A stretch of DNA of 26,513 bases from positions 1 through 26,513 of IMG/VR virus record IMGVR_UViG_3300022074_000317; one strand, 5' to 3'. The stretch is from a virus. Each line of letters opens with the position of its first letter. The first letter of the stretch is position 1. A program made the position numbers and the translations under genes. Below are positions 1-9,614 of this stretch, one piece after another. Below the pieces are notes generated by a model that was not told the origin of the DNA, did not search any database, and was given only the letters and a program-made list of their open reading frames with translations.

Positions 1-7
1 AAGTAAT

Positions 8-244
8 ATGGAAATAGACCCAGTAATGTTTTGGAATTTAATTCTAACCCTTGTGATAGCTCCTGCTATATGGACGTTTCGTAATGTAATGATTGAGATG
101 AAACGCATAGACATACTGCTAAATAAAACAAGAGAAGAGTACGCATCAAGGGCAGAGATGAAGGACGAGATGCATGGAGTAATGGAAGCATTGCACAGAC
201 TAGAAGATAAACTAGATAGAGTTTTAAGTAGGGACGTTAAATGA
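8..244 (+). CDS. Small membrane-anchored coiled-coil protein (78 aa)
   Basis: I do not recognise a named family. Residues about 7-25 form one hydrophobic segment (WNLILTLVIAPAIW) that looks like an N-terminal membrane anchor or uncleaved signal. The rest is charged and heptad-like (MEALHRLEDKLDRVL near the end), suggesting a coiled coil. The stop codon overlaps the next start as ATGA at 241-244, so it is translationally coupled to the large virion protein downstream. Similar anchor-plus-coil proteins in phages include holin-like or spanin-like proteins, but nothing here proves that. The start is only 7 bases from the window edge, so its ribosome site cannot be judged. Confidence 0.7.
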   Translation: MEIDPVMFWNLILTLVIAPAIWTFRNVMIEMKRIDILLNKTREEYASRAEMKDEMHGVMEALHRLEDKLDRVLSRDVK

Positions 245-3120
245 CACAGTTTTTAGGATTTACACCTGACCAAGCCAGTAAGATGCTACAGCAAAAAGGT
301 TTAAGAGCAAACTCACGAGAAGGTGCTGAGTATTTAATAGGAATGCAAAGCAAAGCACAAAATATGTTGAAAGAAAAAGGCTATCAATACGGTGGTCAAG
401 TAGGGGGCTTTGATGACAAGTCAAGTAAACTATTTGATGCTGCAGTAAAAAGAACCTCAAGCACAGAGCCTAAATCACCTGAGGTGCAAAGATACATAGA
501 CAATGTAATAGAAACTAGAGGTAGACCCACTATGGTATACCCTAATACTGCTGATCCTCTTATGGGATATGACAATGGTGGTGATGTTTCTAAAGATTTG
601 ATGCAGGATAATAGAGTCAAAAGAAAGATACTAGCGGAGAGAGTAAAAACAAATGTAGACTTTCAAGGTGACAGAACATATGAAGTAATAGATAAAATAC
701 CTTTCTTAGGTAGAATAACAGAAGATTATTATTTAAAACTACTTGCTAACAGTGTAGATGCTAAAATAGGTAGGCAGTCAGACATGCCTTTCTCAACTAG
801 GTTAATGTTTGCAGGTAAAGACCCCCAAGCGGATAACGAACTATATAAAGAACTGCTATCTTACGCAGATGAAGAGATGCCTCAAGGAGCGCAAGAGCCT
901 ACAGGAGAGACACCTCTTTATCAGAAAAAAATGCAAGAGGACGTAGACCGCAAAAATAATATGCTTATGATGCGTAAGGGTTTTGAGAGAGGGCTTGCAG
1001 ATCAAATAAGAAAAAGAGAAGAAGAAGCAAAAAGACTTTATGAGGAATCACAAGAACAAATAGAAAAAGATAGATTGCGTGAGTTTCAGGAGTTTAACGA
1101 AAGACGCAGAAGAGAGTATATGGAGCGTAAGGGTAAACCTGAGTTTAAAGAAGGAGGTGATGTAAAAGATCCTGACGTAGTAAACCCCTTCCCAACTACA
1201 GGAGCTACAGGCACTGCACCTAGAGATAAAGCTAGAGATAATCTTAATAAAGCCCAAGCAGATCTTGCCGCAGAAAGACAAAAGCTCTCTAACCTACAGC
1301 AAGAGTTAGCTAAGTTACCTACTGACGAAGCGTCAGACAAGAGACGACAAGAGCTTGTAGATAGCATAAACAACATGGGTGTTACTATAACACAAAGAGA
1401 AGCTGCGGTTTCTTCTGCCTCACAATCATTTCAGTCTGTTGGCATACCTACTGCAGCTGAAGCGGTTGGTACAACAGTATCTACACCTGATGACATTGCT
1501 ACACGACAGCAAGTCAACCTTATGCCTACGGACGATGTGTCTATTAAAGATCAGTTATTAACAACAGGCACAGGAGAGTTAGATGATAGAACAGATGCAG
1601 ACGTAAGAGAAGGCACAGCAGACACTGTTGCTGATCCCACAAAGCAAACCACTGTAACAAAGACTGCCTCAAATGTTGCTCAAGACATAAGAGATGAAGC
1701 ACTAAAAACCACTACAGGAACATTAAGTCCAGACGCTGAAGCAAAAGCGCAGATAATAAAAACAGAAGACTTAAATATAAGAGATGTAGAGGCAGCTACA
1801 GATACAAATAATGTACAAGTAGAGTCTCCTGCTAAAAGAAAACTAGAGGTTGGAGAGCTAGTATCAGGTGTAGCAAACGCAGAGGTTGCTAAGAACTTTC
1901 TTGAAGGGGTGGAGGCAGCGACAGGCGCACCATCAAATCAAGCTACTGTACAAGGACAGCTTACTAGCCTTATGACGCAGTTTGAGGGTGGTGATCCTCC
2001 TCCTTGGGCGGCAGGAGCTATGCGTCAAGCCACAGCAGTTATGGCACAAAGAGGTTTGGCTGCTAGTTCTATGGCAGGACAAGCTATAGTACAAGCTGCA
2101 ATGGAGAGTGCCTTACCTATAGCTATGCAAGATGCTAAAACAGTAGCACAGTTTGAAGCACAGAACCTTAGTAATAGACAGCAACGTGCAATGTTGGCTG
2201 CCCAACAAAGAGCGCAGTTCTTAGGTATGGAGTTTGATCAAGGTTTCCAAGCAAGAGTAAGAAATGCTGCAACCATATCAGACATAGCAAACAGAAACTT
2301 TTCTTCAGAAGTGCAGATTGAATTAGAGAATGCTAGACTAGCTCAAACTACAGACATGACTGTTCTAGGTAATAAGCAAGCTCTTGTTATGGCAAAATCT
2401 GCAGCTATTGCTCAAGCAGATATGGCTAACCTAAACAATAGACAGCAAGCAGAAGTTAGAAACGCTCAAGCATTTTTACAAATGGATATGGCAAACTTTA
2501 ATGCAGAACAACAAGTTGATATGTTTTCTAATCAATCTATAATACAGGGTTTATTTACAGACATAGCTTCTGAGAATGCTATGAAACAGTTTAACGCTAC
2601 GAGTGAAAACCAAGCGAATCAGTTTTTTGTAAAATTAGAAACACAAGTAGATGAGTTTAACTCTGCACAGACAAATGCTATGGAGCAGTTTAACGCAGGA
2701 GAAGACAATGCTCTTACAAAATTTCAAGAAGAACTAAACAATCAAAGAGATATGTTCAACGCAAGAAACGAGTTAGTCATAGCCCAAGCTAACGCACAGT
2801 GGAGACAGCAGTTAACGACTGTAAATACTGCTGCTCAGAACGAAGCAAACAGACAGGATGCGCTACAAGCTAACGCTCTTACACAAAAAGGACTTGATGA
2901 GATTTGGCAAAGAGAGCGAGACTTGATGGCATACGCATTTACTTCTGCGGAGAATGCAGAGCAAAGAAGGGTAGAGTTAATGAAGGCAGAAATAGATAGA
3001 GAATCTGATGTTGACTCTGCTTGGTCTACGGCTCTTGGGCAGTTTGGAGGGGCTATTGTAAACGGATTGTTTGGGTCAGGGTATATAGCATCTAAGATAA
3101 CAGGGATACCAGTAACATAA
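241..3120 (+). CDS. Large Gln/Asn-rich virion protein (959 aa), probable internal or tail protein
   Basis: This looks like a phage structural protein, inferred from its place in the late block and its composition. Residues 1-310 contain three short GG-x-V motifs (GGQV at 51, GGDV at 113 and 305) and a highly charged helix at about 245-300. Residues about 310-620 are low-complexity T/A/D-rich linker. Residues about 640-930 are a long helical region rich in Q, N and A with a recurring NxxQQ unit (NLSNRQQ, NLNNRQQ, NFNAEQQ). The last 30 residues are Gly-rich and hydrophobic. No enzymatic motif was seen. A T7 gp14/gp15-like core role or a tail role are both possible. The stop overlaps the next start by one base. 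Confidence 0.8.
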   Translation: MTQFLGFTPDQASKMLQQKGLRANSREGAEYLIGMQSKAQNMLKEKGYQYGGQVGGFDDKSSKLFDAAVKRTSSTEPKSPEVQRYIDNVIETRGRPTMVYPNTADPLMGYDNGGDVSKDLMQDNRVKRKILAERVKTNVDFQGDRTYEVIDKIPFLGRITEDYYLKLLANSVDAKIGRQSDMPFSTRLMFAGKDPQADNELYKELLSYADEEMPQGAQEPTGETPLYQKKMQEDVDRKNNMLMMRKGFERGLADQIRKREEEAKRLYEESQEQIEKDRLREFQEFNERRRREYMERKGKPEFKEGGDVKDPDVVNPFPTTGATGTAPRDKARDNLNKAQADLAAERQKLSNLQQELAKLPTDEASDKRRQELVDSINNMGVTITQREAAVSSASQSFQSVGIPTAAEAVGTTVSTPDDIATRQQVNLMPTDDVSIKDQLLTTGTGELDDRTDADVREGTADTVADPTKQTTVTKTASNVAQDIRDEALKTTTGTLSPDAEAKAQIIKTEDLNIRDVEAATDTNNVQVESPAKRKLEVGELVSGVANAEVAKNFLEGVEAATGAPSNQATVQGQLTSLMTQFEGGDPPPWAAGAMRQATAVMAQRGLAASSMAGQAIVQAAMESALPIAMQDAKTVAQFEAQNLSNRQQRAMLAAQQRAQFLGMEFDQGFQARVRNAATISDIANRNFSSEVQIELENARLAQTTDMTVLGNKQALVMAKSAAIAQADMANLNNRQQAEVRNAQAFLQMDMANFNAEQQVDMFSNQSIIQGLFTDIASENAMKQFNATSENQANQFFVKLETQVDEFNSAQTNAMEQFNAGEDNALTKFQEELNNQRDMFNARNELVIAQANAQWRQQLTTVNTAAQNEANRQDALQANALTQKGLDEIWQRERDLMAYAFTSAENAEQRRVELMKAEIDRESDVDSAWSTALGQFGGAIVNGLFGSGYIASKITGIPVT

Positions 3121-4361
3121 TGACAGATTATATAACATCACTACTAAACGCTAGACAGGCATATTTAACGTCTAAAGATCCAAAAGAAATAGATACAGCT
3201 ATAACAAGAGGTGGCTTAGGCGCACCCACACCTAAAAAAGTTACAGAAAAAATAGCAGAAGAGACAGATAATGTGTATGCAAAAAGGTTTAATAGAATAT
3301 ACGAATCAGATGACGCTGACTATGCAGGTGAGGGATTTAAGTATGAGTTACAAGCAGGAGATACACTATCAGAACTTGCGCTAAAACACGGCATGACTAT
3401 ACCTGAAATAATGAAGTTAAACGCTGACAACCCTGCTATTAAAACAAGAGATCTTATATACGCAGGAGGAACTATAAACTTAACTAGACCAAAAGATACT
3501 GAAGTAATGTCAATAGATGATAAGTTTGAATCTTCTAATGTAGATATAATAATGAATGATCTGTCAAAGAAGTATGACTTACCCTTTAAATTTATTAAGG
3601 CTGTGGCTAAACAAGAATCAGGAATAGAGTATAGAAAAGGGGCATTAGATGAAGAAGGTATTATGCAAGTCAGACCTATAGCGTTAGAAGATGTCAACAA
3701 ATATTACAAAGAGTTTAAAGGCAATCCCATAACTATAGAACAGTTGACAAAAGACTCTGGAAGTTATAATATACAAAGATCAATAGAAGCAGGTGTTGCT
3801 TATCTTGCTATGCTTAAAAATAAGTATAAAGCAAAAAGCCTAAAAGAAATAGCAACCATGTACAACGGTGGTCCTAATGCTGTGCGTTCTGGTAACAAAA
3901 AAGCAAACAGTTATGCTAATTCTGTCTTGGGACTAATGGAGGGCATAGAACCTTTTAAGTTCAAATCATTTAAGGGCGATGACAATGTGGAGTCTTTTGA
4001 CATGCCTGACGCTTTTCAGGGTAGTCAGGAGTCAAACACTCTTGTCAATGTAAAGAACCTTGGGTTGTCTGTTGATTTAACAAACGAGTTGTCTAACCTA
4101 CAAAAAGAAATAAACAATTCTTTGCAGATGGATGATAGTGATGGAACAAAGAAAAGAATTAAAAAAGCCCTAGAAGATACCTATGAGTTTCTAGCAGACT
4201 TGGACTCAGAAAAACCTAGCTATCAAGATACTACAACATTTGAAGAGCGTGTCAAAAAGTCTTTTCCAGAGGATAGTACATTTGTAGATAGAATACTAAA
4301 CGATAAAACAAGTGAACAAAAGGAGTCAATAGTGTCTAGACCAAAGAGGTTTGTAAGATGA
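3120..4361 (+). CDS. Virion-associated LysM and lytic transglycosylase protein (413 aa)
   Basis: This probable peptidoglycan-cleaving virion protein likely opens the cell wall during DNA entry. A LysM peptidoglycan-binding domain lies at about residues 74-121 (YELQAGDTLSELALKHG, then an IYAGGTINL end). An SLT lysozyme-like domain follows at about 145-275, with the catalytic glutamate E166 in KQESG, the GIMQV motif at 180-184 and MYNGG at 247-251. All hallmark SLT motifs are intact. The C-terminal 130 residues are charged and unassigned. No signal peptide is visible, which fits delivery from the particle. It sits between two large virion proteins; in T7 the equivalent activity is part of gp16, but here it is a separate protein. 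The TAATG junction couples it to the gene before. Confidence 0.92.
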   Translation: MTDYITSLLNARQAYLTSKDPKEIDTAITRGGLGAPTPKKVTEKIAEETDNVYAKRFNRIYESDDADYAGEGFKYELQAGDTLSELALKHGMTIPEIMKLNADNPAIKTRDLIYAGGTINLTRPKDTEVMSIDDKFESSNVDIIMNDLSKKYDLPFKFIKAVAKQESGIEYRKGALDEEGIMQVRPIALEDVNKYYKEFKGNPITIEQLTKDSGSYNIQRSIEAGVAYLAMLKNKYKAKSLKEIATMYNGGPNAVRSGNKKANSYANSVLGLMEGIEPFKFKSFKGDDNVESFDMPDAFQGSQESNTLVNVKNLGLSVDLTNELSNLQKEINNSLQMDDSDGTKKRIKKALEDTYEFLADLDSEKPSYQDTTTFEERVKKSFPEDSTFVDRILNDKTSEQKESIVSRPKRFVR

Positions 4362-4933
4362 GAAACATGAAAGCAGAAACACGATTACGTGCGCCAATTC
4401 CCGGACAGTCTTTAACTGGTGAGCCAAGAGGATATGCATGGGAAAGACCATCAGAGTATAGCACACCTGAGGAAGCACTACAGTTTTATCTACCTAGAAT
4501 AACATCAAAGGAAACGTTAGAGGATATAATGTTGGCTTTAGACAATGGCTTCCCTCTTGCTAGTCTTGTTAAAGGTATATACATGAACGGTGTCATGGAG
4601 GGTAAACATAGTATAGATATAGGATTGTTAATAGCTCCAGTGTTGCACGAGATAATTCTTTCTGCAGCTAAGTCCTATGGTGTGGCTGTTAAAGAACTAC
4701 CTGTATCTCCACGAGAAGAAGAAAAAAGAAGATCTGGCAAAATAATAGAGACATCAGTAAAAAGACAACTAGAAAGAGGGCTGAGAGAGGACGAAAGTTT
4801 AGAAGAGTCGATGGTATCTACGGACGAAGGGGCTGAAAACGCCCCTCAGGAACAGGAAGAAATGCCTGAAATAGCAGAAACAGAAGAAAGACCTGAGCTA
4901 GAGGCTAAAGGTTTAATGTCAAGGAGAACATAA
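4358..4933 (+). CDS. Virion-cluster protein of unknown function (191 aa)
   Basis: Not recognised. The N-terminal part has a conserved-looking segment (RAPIPGQSLTGEPRGYAWER), followed by a globular region to about residue 120 with a hydrophobic helix (LLIAPVLHEIILSAAKSYG). The last 70 residues are very rich in Glu and Arg and probably disordered. It starts inside the stop of the transglycosylase gene (ATGA at 4358-4361); a second in-frame ATG lies three codons on. The stop shares one base with the next start. Its place among ejection/core genes suggests a minor virion or assembly protein. Confidence 0.75.
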   Translation: MRNMKAETRLRAPIPGQSLTGEPRGYAWERPSEYSTPEEALQFYLPRITSKETLEDIMLALDNGFPLASLVKGIYMNGVMEGKHSIDIGLLIAPVLHEIILSAAKSYGVAVKELPVSPREEEKRRSGKIIETSVKRQLERGLREDESLEESMVSTDEGAENAPQEQEEMPEIAETEERPELEAKGLMSRRT

Positions 4934-5886
4934 TGGCTTTTAACGCAAGAGCATTTGCTACTGGATTTCTTGATGAACTTACAAAGGGAATCAAAGAAAG
5001 AGGTGCGGAAGCTAAAGAACTGCTTGTTGAAGAAAAAGAAAAAGCAGACAGAAACATTACAGAATACAAAGACCGTATAGCAAATATGGACACGGCTAAA
5101 AGATTAGCAGGGCAACTGGTTGAATTAGGAGCTACGGAAGAACAGGTTATGTATTATGCAAAGGATAAAGATCCTGTTACAGCATTACGTTCTGTTTATA
5201 CAGCACTAAGCGAAATGAAAGACTTAAAGTCTCAGAATGTAAACTATCCTGACCTTACACCTGCGCTTGTAAGCCAGATCATGGATGTTCCTGCAGACTT
5301 TAAACCATCAGATGAACAGATGGGGGACTTTTGGAAGAGGACATTTAACTTAACTAAACAGCATGAGACTAACTTACCCTCTGATACAGATGAAGGTTTC
5401 TTTGGAAACATATTGTTTGCTGCTATGAATATAAACGCAAGAGAAAGAGTGATGCGAAAGCTAGAGGAACAAAAGTATCTAGGAGATTACAGCATAGCAG
5501 ACATAAACAGAATCGCAGCATCTAATGAATACAGTGATGTGTTTAGTGGCGAATACGCACCTGCTACTATGCAAAGTGAAAAGATACCTCCTGTTGTTAA
5601 TTATGCTAAACTTAAAGTTTTAAACGCTACCTATACTAGCGTGTACGAAGATACTATGGCAGACACTGCTAACTTATTACTAAAAGAGTTTGGCATACCT
5701 CTTACTAAGCAGACTGAACCAGAAGCTTTAAACATAATAGATGAAATAAAAGAAATGAGAGGGGACGAGTATGCTAGAGCGAAGAGATATGCAAACGAAA
5801 AAGCTAAAGCAAAAACCGTAGCTGACTTTGGTTTAAGGGCTGATGAGATACCACAAGTACCCATACTTTCAACTGGCATAGGATAA
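4933..5886 (+). CDS. Virion-cluster protein with N-terminal coiled coil (317 aa)
   Basis: Unknown family. Residues about 14-55 are a charged helical region (ERGAEAKELLVEEKEKADRN) likely to form a coiled coil. The remainder is a soluble, mostly helical protein without a recognisable catalytic motif or membrane segment. It has a good ribosome site, AAGGAG at 4921-4926, seven bases before the start, and overlaps the upstream stop by one base. Directly upstream of the largest virion gene, it is probably a minor capsid/core or ejection component. That function is inferred from position only. Confidence 0.75.
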   Translation: MAFNARAFATGFLDELTKGIKERGAEAKELLVEEKEKADRNITEYKDRIANMDTAKRLAGQLVELGATEEQVMYYAKDKDPVTALRSVYTALSEMKDLKSQNVNYPDLTPALVSQIMDVPADFKPSDEQMGDFWKRTFNLTKQHETNLPSDTDEGFFGNILFAAMNINARERVMRKLEEQKYLGDYSIADINRIAASNEYSDVFSGEYAPATMQSEKIPPVVNYAKLKVLNATYTSVYEDTMADTANLLLKEFGIPLTKQTEPEALNIIDEIKEMRGDEYARAKRYANEKAKAKTVADFGLRADEIPQVPILSTGIG

Positions 5887-5888
5887 TA

Positions 5889-8800
5889 ATGGAACAAAAA
5901 GCACTAACTATGGATGATCTAGAACAGAATCCTGCCTTTCTAGAACCCATAAAAGCCTACATGATTGACAGAAAAGGCAAGCATTACGCTACTAAAAATG
6001 CTGAAGATATTGTTGATGATTTTACACGACACATGCGATTTTTTAACACCAATGAAGCTATTACATTATCTGAGGCTTTGTATATGCACAAAGCGGATGA
6101 TGACAAAAAAGCTAGAGCAGGTGAAGCCTATAAAGTATATGACAGACTAGGCAACGTGTTTGTTAACGATGGTATATATGGAGCTATTGATGGTGTGTCT
6201 GACTACATTCAATCTATAATGTCATCTCCCTCTACATACATAGGCTTTGGTGTAGCTAAAGGTGTTAACATGCTTGCAGGAAAAGGCTTTGGTGCTGCCG
6301 TTAGAAAGCAAGCTATGCAAGCCTACAAAAATAAAATAGGGGAAGGAAAAGATGTTGCACGAAAAGCTTTTGACGATGTGATGAAGAAGGGGGTGCATCA
6401 ACAAAGAGTTGCAACAGCAACAGGCACAGGTATACTAGATGCAGGAATAGCAGTAGATCAAGATGTAAGATTACAGAAGACAGAACTAAAAGCAGGATCA
6501 CGAGATGTGTATGATCCCTTACAAACAACCCTTTCTGGCGTAGCTTCTGCGGCAGGTACAGCATTAGCTATCAAGACTTTACCTAAGATAAAGGCTAGGT
6601 CAGACTCCTCAGGGGTAACACGAAAGGTTAAAGAAGCAGCAAGGAAAACTAGAGAAGGCATACGTGTCACAGATGAACAGAGACAAAATCTTGCAGAAGA
6701 ACTTAAAAAGAATGCAGAAAAGTCTTTTGGTAAGAAACAGGGTGGTGATATATTTAGAAGAGAAGCTGCTAAAGGAGAAAAAATATTTGTCAAAGATGCT
6801 TTAGAAAGAGAAGCTGATGACCTAGCAGGACCTGCACTAATAGAATTAGACGCAAACGGTGAAGTGTTTATACAAAAACCAAAGCAGCCAAAGCGTTTAT
6901 ATGAAGGTAATCTAGTGCAAAAGATTATTGGTAATAAGAAAGATGGCACATATATACTTGACGCTGCCGAAAGAGCAGGTATAAGTTTACCTTTTAGTAT
7001 GACAAAGGGTGATAAGATTGCAACTGTTCTTAACTCCTTAGACCCACAAGGAGCAAAAGACTTTAGAAATATTATATACGAAAACACAGGGTTACATCTA
7101 GGTAGCATACACGACAACCTTGCACCAAATATAGCGGCTACAGTATCCAGAAGTATACAAAACGCTGCTGAAACACTTGTTGCAACGCAAGGTAAAAAGT
7201 TACAAAGAGACGCTGCGTATGTTCAAGGTAGTGTATATCAAAAATTAGCAGATGAAACTGCTTTATCTAGGGACTTTGTTGAGGAAACAGTTGACAGTCT
7301 AACAGAAGCTGAGAGAAAAGGCTCTCCTCTTTCTTTAGGTTACGCACAAAACTTGTGGAAAAGAATGTTAGTTTCTGCCCCACAAACTACAGCCGTTAAC
7401 GTGTTTGGTTGGGGGCAATGGTATACCGCTAATACTTTAGCGGAAGTGTTACAAGGGGGTATGTACTCCACATTGGGAATACTAAAAGGAGGAAATCTTA
7501 CTGATGCAGGTAAAAGAGATCTTGCTCTGAGTAAAGCTATGTTTCAGTTACAGAAAGAAAAGTTTAGAAACTTTGCTGATCCATACGCTACGTATAGGTC
7601 TTATATGGAATTAATAAATACAGACCCAAAACTAAAGAAAAGAGTGTTTGACACTTTCTCAGGAGGTGTTGAAAGAACAGCCAAAAGATTTAATATAAAT
7701 GAAGCTAACGCTTTACTTAAACTAACAGAGGGTATAGCAGACGCAGCAGGTACACTATCTGGTGTAAGGTTACAGGATTCTGTTACAAAGAGTCAAGTGT
7801 TTATGACCTCTATAGACAAACAATTAAGATTACAAAAGGACATGACTTTTTCTGAAATTTTGGAAAAGGGAGATCTGTCTGATTTGTCAGATGATGTTAT
7901 GGACAAAGCACTAGAAGATACAATGAAGTCCGTATTTTCTTTTGACTACACAAAAAAAGCTGACATAGAAAGTACAGGAAGTATATTTAGAGATAAAATT
8001 GCACAAGCATTTGATGCTCCGGGTACAGGGGGAAGAGTGCTAGCTAGAATTGTAGAGGATGCTTCTAATACTCCGGGCATTGGTTTTATTTTACCGTTTG
8101 GTAGATTTATGAATAACGTAGTAGCATTTTCTTATTCATGGAGTCTTGCAGGAGTGCTTCCCGGAATGGCTGCTGTAGCTAGAGGTAAAAAGATAGATGC
8201 TGTTGAAGCTTTTTCTAGAGCAACGGTAGGCACTACTGCCTTAATTATGGCGTATGACTTTCAGAAAGAACAAGCTCGTAAAGGCTACGCATACAACGAG
8301 ATGGAAACAGGCGGTGGAGACGTTGTAGACATTGGTAACACATTTCCTCTATCTCTACTCATGGCAGGGGGAAGATTTATACACGACTATCTTGAGGGGG
8401 GTGATCTAAAAGACATAAGAGAGGAGTTGCTAAAACAAATAGCCATAGGTCAAACAGCATCAGATTTGTCCTTTGGTAATGATTTAACTAAATTAATTAG
8501 TCAGGTAGAATTAGCTTTTCAAGGTGACACCTCTGGAAAAAATATAACAAGACCTGATAACTATTATGAGTACTTATTCAACAAAGGCACAGGTACTCTA
8601 TTAGGTAACATAGGATCAGGGTACACTAGGTTTTTAGATCCTGTAAATAGAATAATGGGATACATGACAGATACAGATCCGGGAGTAGACAGAAGATTAG
8701 CGGATAGTTTTGGAGGAGCTTTGTCCTTAAATGGTCTAAAATATACAGACAATATATTTGAGGGACTCAGACGTTTCGTGACAGGGGATGAAGATTATCT

Positions 8801-9350
8801 TATGGGAGAGAAAGCTCAGGTGTCTTACAGAGAAGGAGATATGTACGATCCTAGTCCTGTACAGACTATGATGGGTGTGAGAGTGCAACAGCCTAGAACT
8901 GCTGTGGACATTATGTTTGGGATGGCAGGTAAATCTAAATGGAGAAGCAGTATGTTTACTGGCATACCTGAGCATGACAACTATGTAAACAGAGTTATTA
9001 CTCCCTTAATGGAAAAGCAAGCAGAAGACTTACTAAAAAGAAAAGGTTTTATTAATGCATCATTAAAAGACAAACAAACTATGGTGCAACAAGTAATACT
9101 AAAAACAAGAACCTCTGTTAGGGATAATTTAGCAAGACTACCAAAGTCTATGGATGATCCTTTAAACTACGAAAAAGTAAAAATAGATAGAGGACATAGT
9201 GCTAAAGATATTAAGGACGGTAGAACTCACATAGGCATAAAAAACAACCTAAGAAATATGACACAAAAAGAAGTGAGGATGCTAGGGGACTACTTAAAAG
9301 TTGATCCTGCTTATGTGCCTTACGGAACTCCTGACCTTATAAAAGAATAG
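5889..9350 (+). CDS. Giant probable DNA-ejection / internal virion protein (1153 aa)
   Basis: Its size, its position as the last gene of the structural block and scattered hydrophobic stretches in a soluble protein resemble T7 gp16-type ejection proteins, which leave the head and form a channel through the cell envelope. Hydrophobic or amphipathic stretches are visible at about residues 97-127, 215-235, 730-770 (GIGFILPFGRFMNNVVAFSY) and 778-790. Unlike T7 gp16 it has no lytic transglycosylase motif; that activity is in the separate gene at 3120-4361. The start follows the previous stop by two bases (TAATAATG). A hairpin overlaps its stop. The ejection role is inference; no sequence signature proves it. 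Confidence 0.8.
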   Translation: MEQKALTMDDLEQNPAFLEPIKAYMIDRKGKHYATKNAEDIVDDFTRHMRFFNTNEAITLSEALYMHKADDDKKARAGEAYKVYDRLGNVFVNDGIYGAIDGVSDYIQSIMSSPSTYIGFGVAKGVNMLAGKGFGAAVRKQAMQAYKNKIGEGKDVARKAFDDVMKKGVHQQRVATATGTGILDAGIAVDQDVRLQKTELKAGSRDVYDPLQTTLSGVASAAGTALAIKTLPKIKARSDSSGVTRKVKEAARKTREGIRVTDEQRQNLAEELKKNAEKSFGKKQGGDIFRREAAKGEKIFVKDALEREADDLAGPALIELDANGEVFIQKPKQPKRLYEGNLVQKIIGNKKDGTYILDAAERAGISLPFSMTKGDKIATVLNSLDPQGAKDFRNIIYENTGLHLGSIHDNLAPNIAATVSRSIQNAAETLVATQGKKLQRDAAYVQGSVYQKLADETALSRDFVEETVDSLTEAERKGSPLSLGYAQNLWKRMLVSAPQTTAVNVFGWGQWYTANTLAEVLQGGMYSTLGILKGGNLTDAGKRDLALSKAMFQLQKEKFRNFADPYATYRSYMELINTDPKLKKRVFDTFSGGVERTAKRFNINEANALLKLTEGIADAAGTLSGVRLQDSVTKSQVFMTSIDKQLRLQKDMTFSEILEKGDLSDLSDDVMDKALEDTMKSVFSFDYTKKADIESTGSIFRDKIAQAFDAPGTGGRVLARIVEDASNTPGIGFILPFGRFMNNVVAFSYSWSLAGVLPGMAAVARGKKIDAVEAFSRATVGTTALIMAYDFQKEQARKGYAYNEMETGGGDVVDIGNTFPLSLLMAGGRFIHDYLEGGDLKDIREELLKQIAIGQTASDLSFGNDLTKLISQVELAFQGDTSGKNITRPDNYYEYLFNKGTGTLLGNIGSGYTRFLDPVNRIMGYMTDTDPGVDRRLADSFGGALSLNGLKYTDNIFEGLRRFVTGDEDYLMGEKAQVSYREGDMYDPSPVQTMMGVRVQQPRTAVDIMFGMAGKSKWRSSMFTGIPEHDNYVNRVITPLMEKQAEDLLKRKGFINASLKDKQTMVQQVILKTRTSVRDNLARLPKSMDDPLNYEKVKIDRGHSAKDIKDGRTHIGIKNNLRNMTQKEVRMLGDYLKVDPAYVPYGTPDLIKE

Positions 9351-9371
9351 GGGAGTCTAAGCTCCCCCTTT
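9350..9371. terminator. Hairpin between convergent operons, probable bidirectional terminator
   Basis: GGGGAG at 9350-9355 pairs with CTCCCC at 9362-9367 around a six-base loop. It is followed by CTTT on the + strand and by a T-rich stretch (CTATTCTTTTA) on the - strand. It begins at the last base of the + strand stop codon and lies just before the end of the leftward operon at 9375, the expected place for a terminator serving both directions. The T tracts are short, so efficiency is uncertain. Confidence 0.65.
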
Positions 9372-9374
9372 AAG

Positions 9375-9614
9375 TTAATACCATTTGGTATAAAGTTTAT
9401 GTGGATCTGTACTAGACCATGAAGATGAATAGCCTGACACACCTAACGATCTAAGCTCTTCACGCACTGCTTCATCTGCAGATTTACGTGCCTCCATAGC
9501 AGATTTCAAACCTGCCATGCGCTTTTCACGATAGGCTTTTTTCATATCTTTAAGTTGTTGATCTAACTCTTCGATATCTTTTGCCATATCTTCAATACTA
9601 ATATTATCTTCCAT
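9375..9614 (-). CDS. Small charged coiled-coil protein (79 aa), unknown
   Basis: The last gene of the leftward operon. I chose the start at 9614 (MEDNISIEDMAKDIEEL) rather than the longer form beginning at 9710: it is preceded by ACGGAGG at good spacing and overlaps the upstream gene by only 11 bases. The longer N-terminus would lie almost wholly inside the upstream gene. The middle is a charged helix (EELDQQLKDMKKAYREKR), likely a coiled coil. The C-terminus is Ser/Trp/Tyr-rich. No function can be assigned. Confidence 0.65.
   Translation of the reverse strand: MEDNISIEDMAKDIEELDQQLKDMKKAYREKRMAGLKSAMEARKSADEAVREELRSLGVSGYSSSWSSTDPHKLYTKWY

Noticed and set aside
1151-1161. A perfect Shine-Dalgarno-like AAGGAGGTGAT inside the 959-aa gene.
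   Set aside because: The only close ATG is followed at once by TAA. The sequence encodes the EGGDV motif, so it is coincidental.
6458-7117. A 219-codon open frame on the - strand inside the 1153-aa gene.
   Set aside because: It is antisense to a continuous structural gene, is Ser/Leu-rich without motifs and has no ribosome site or neighbours on that strand.
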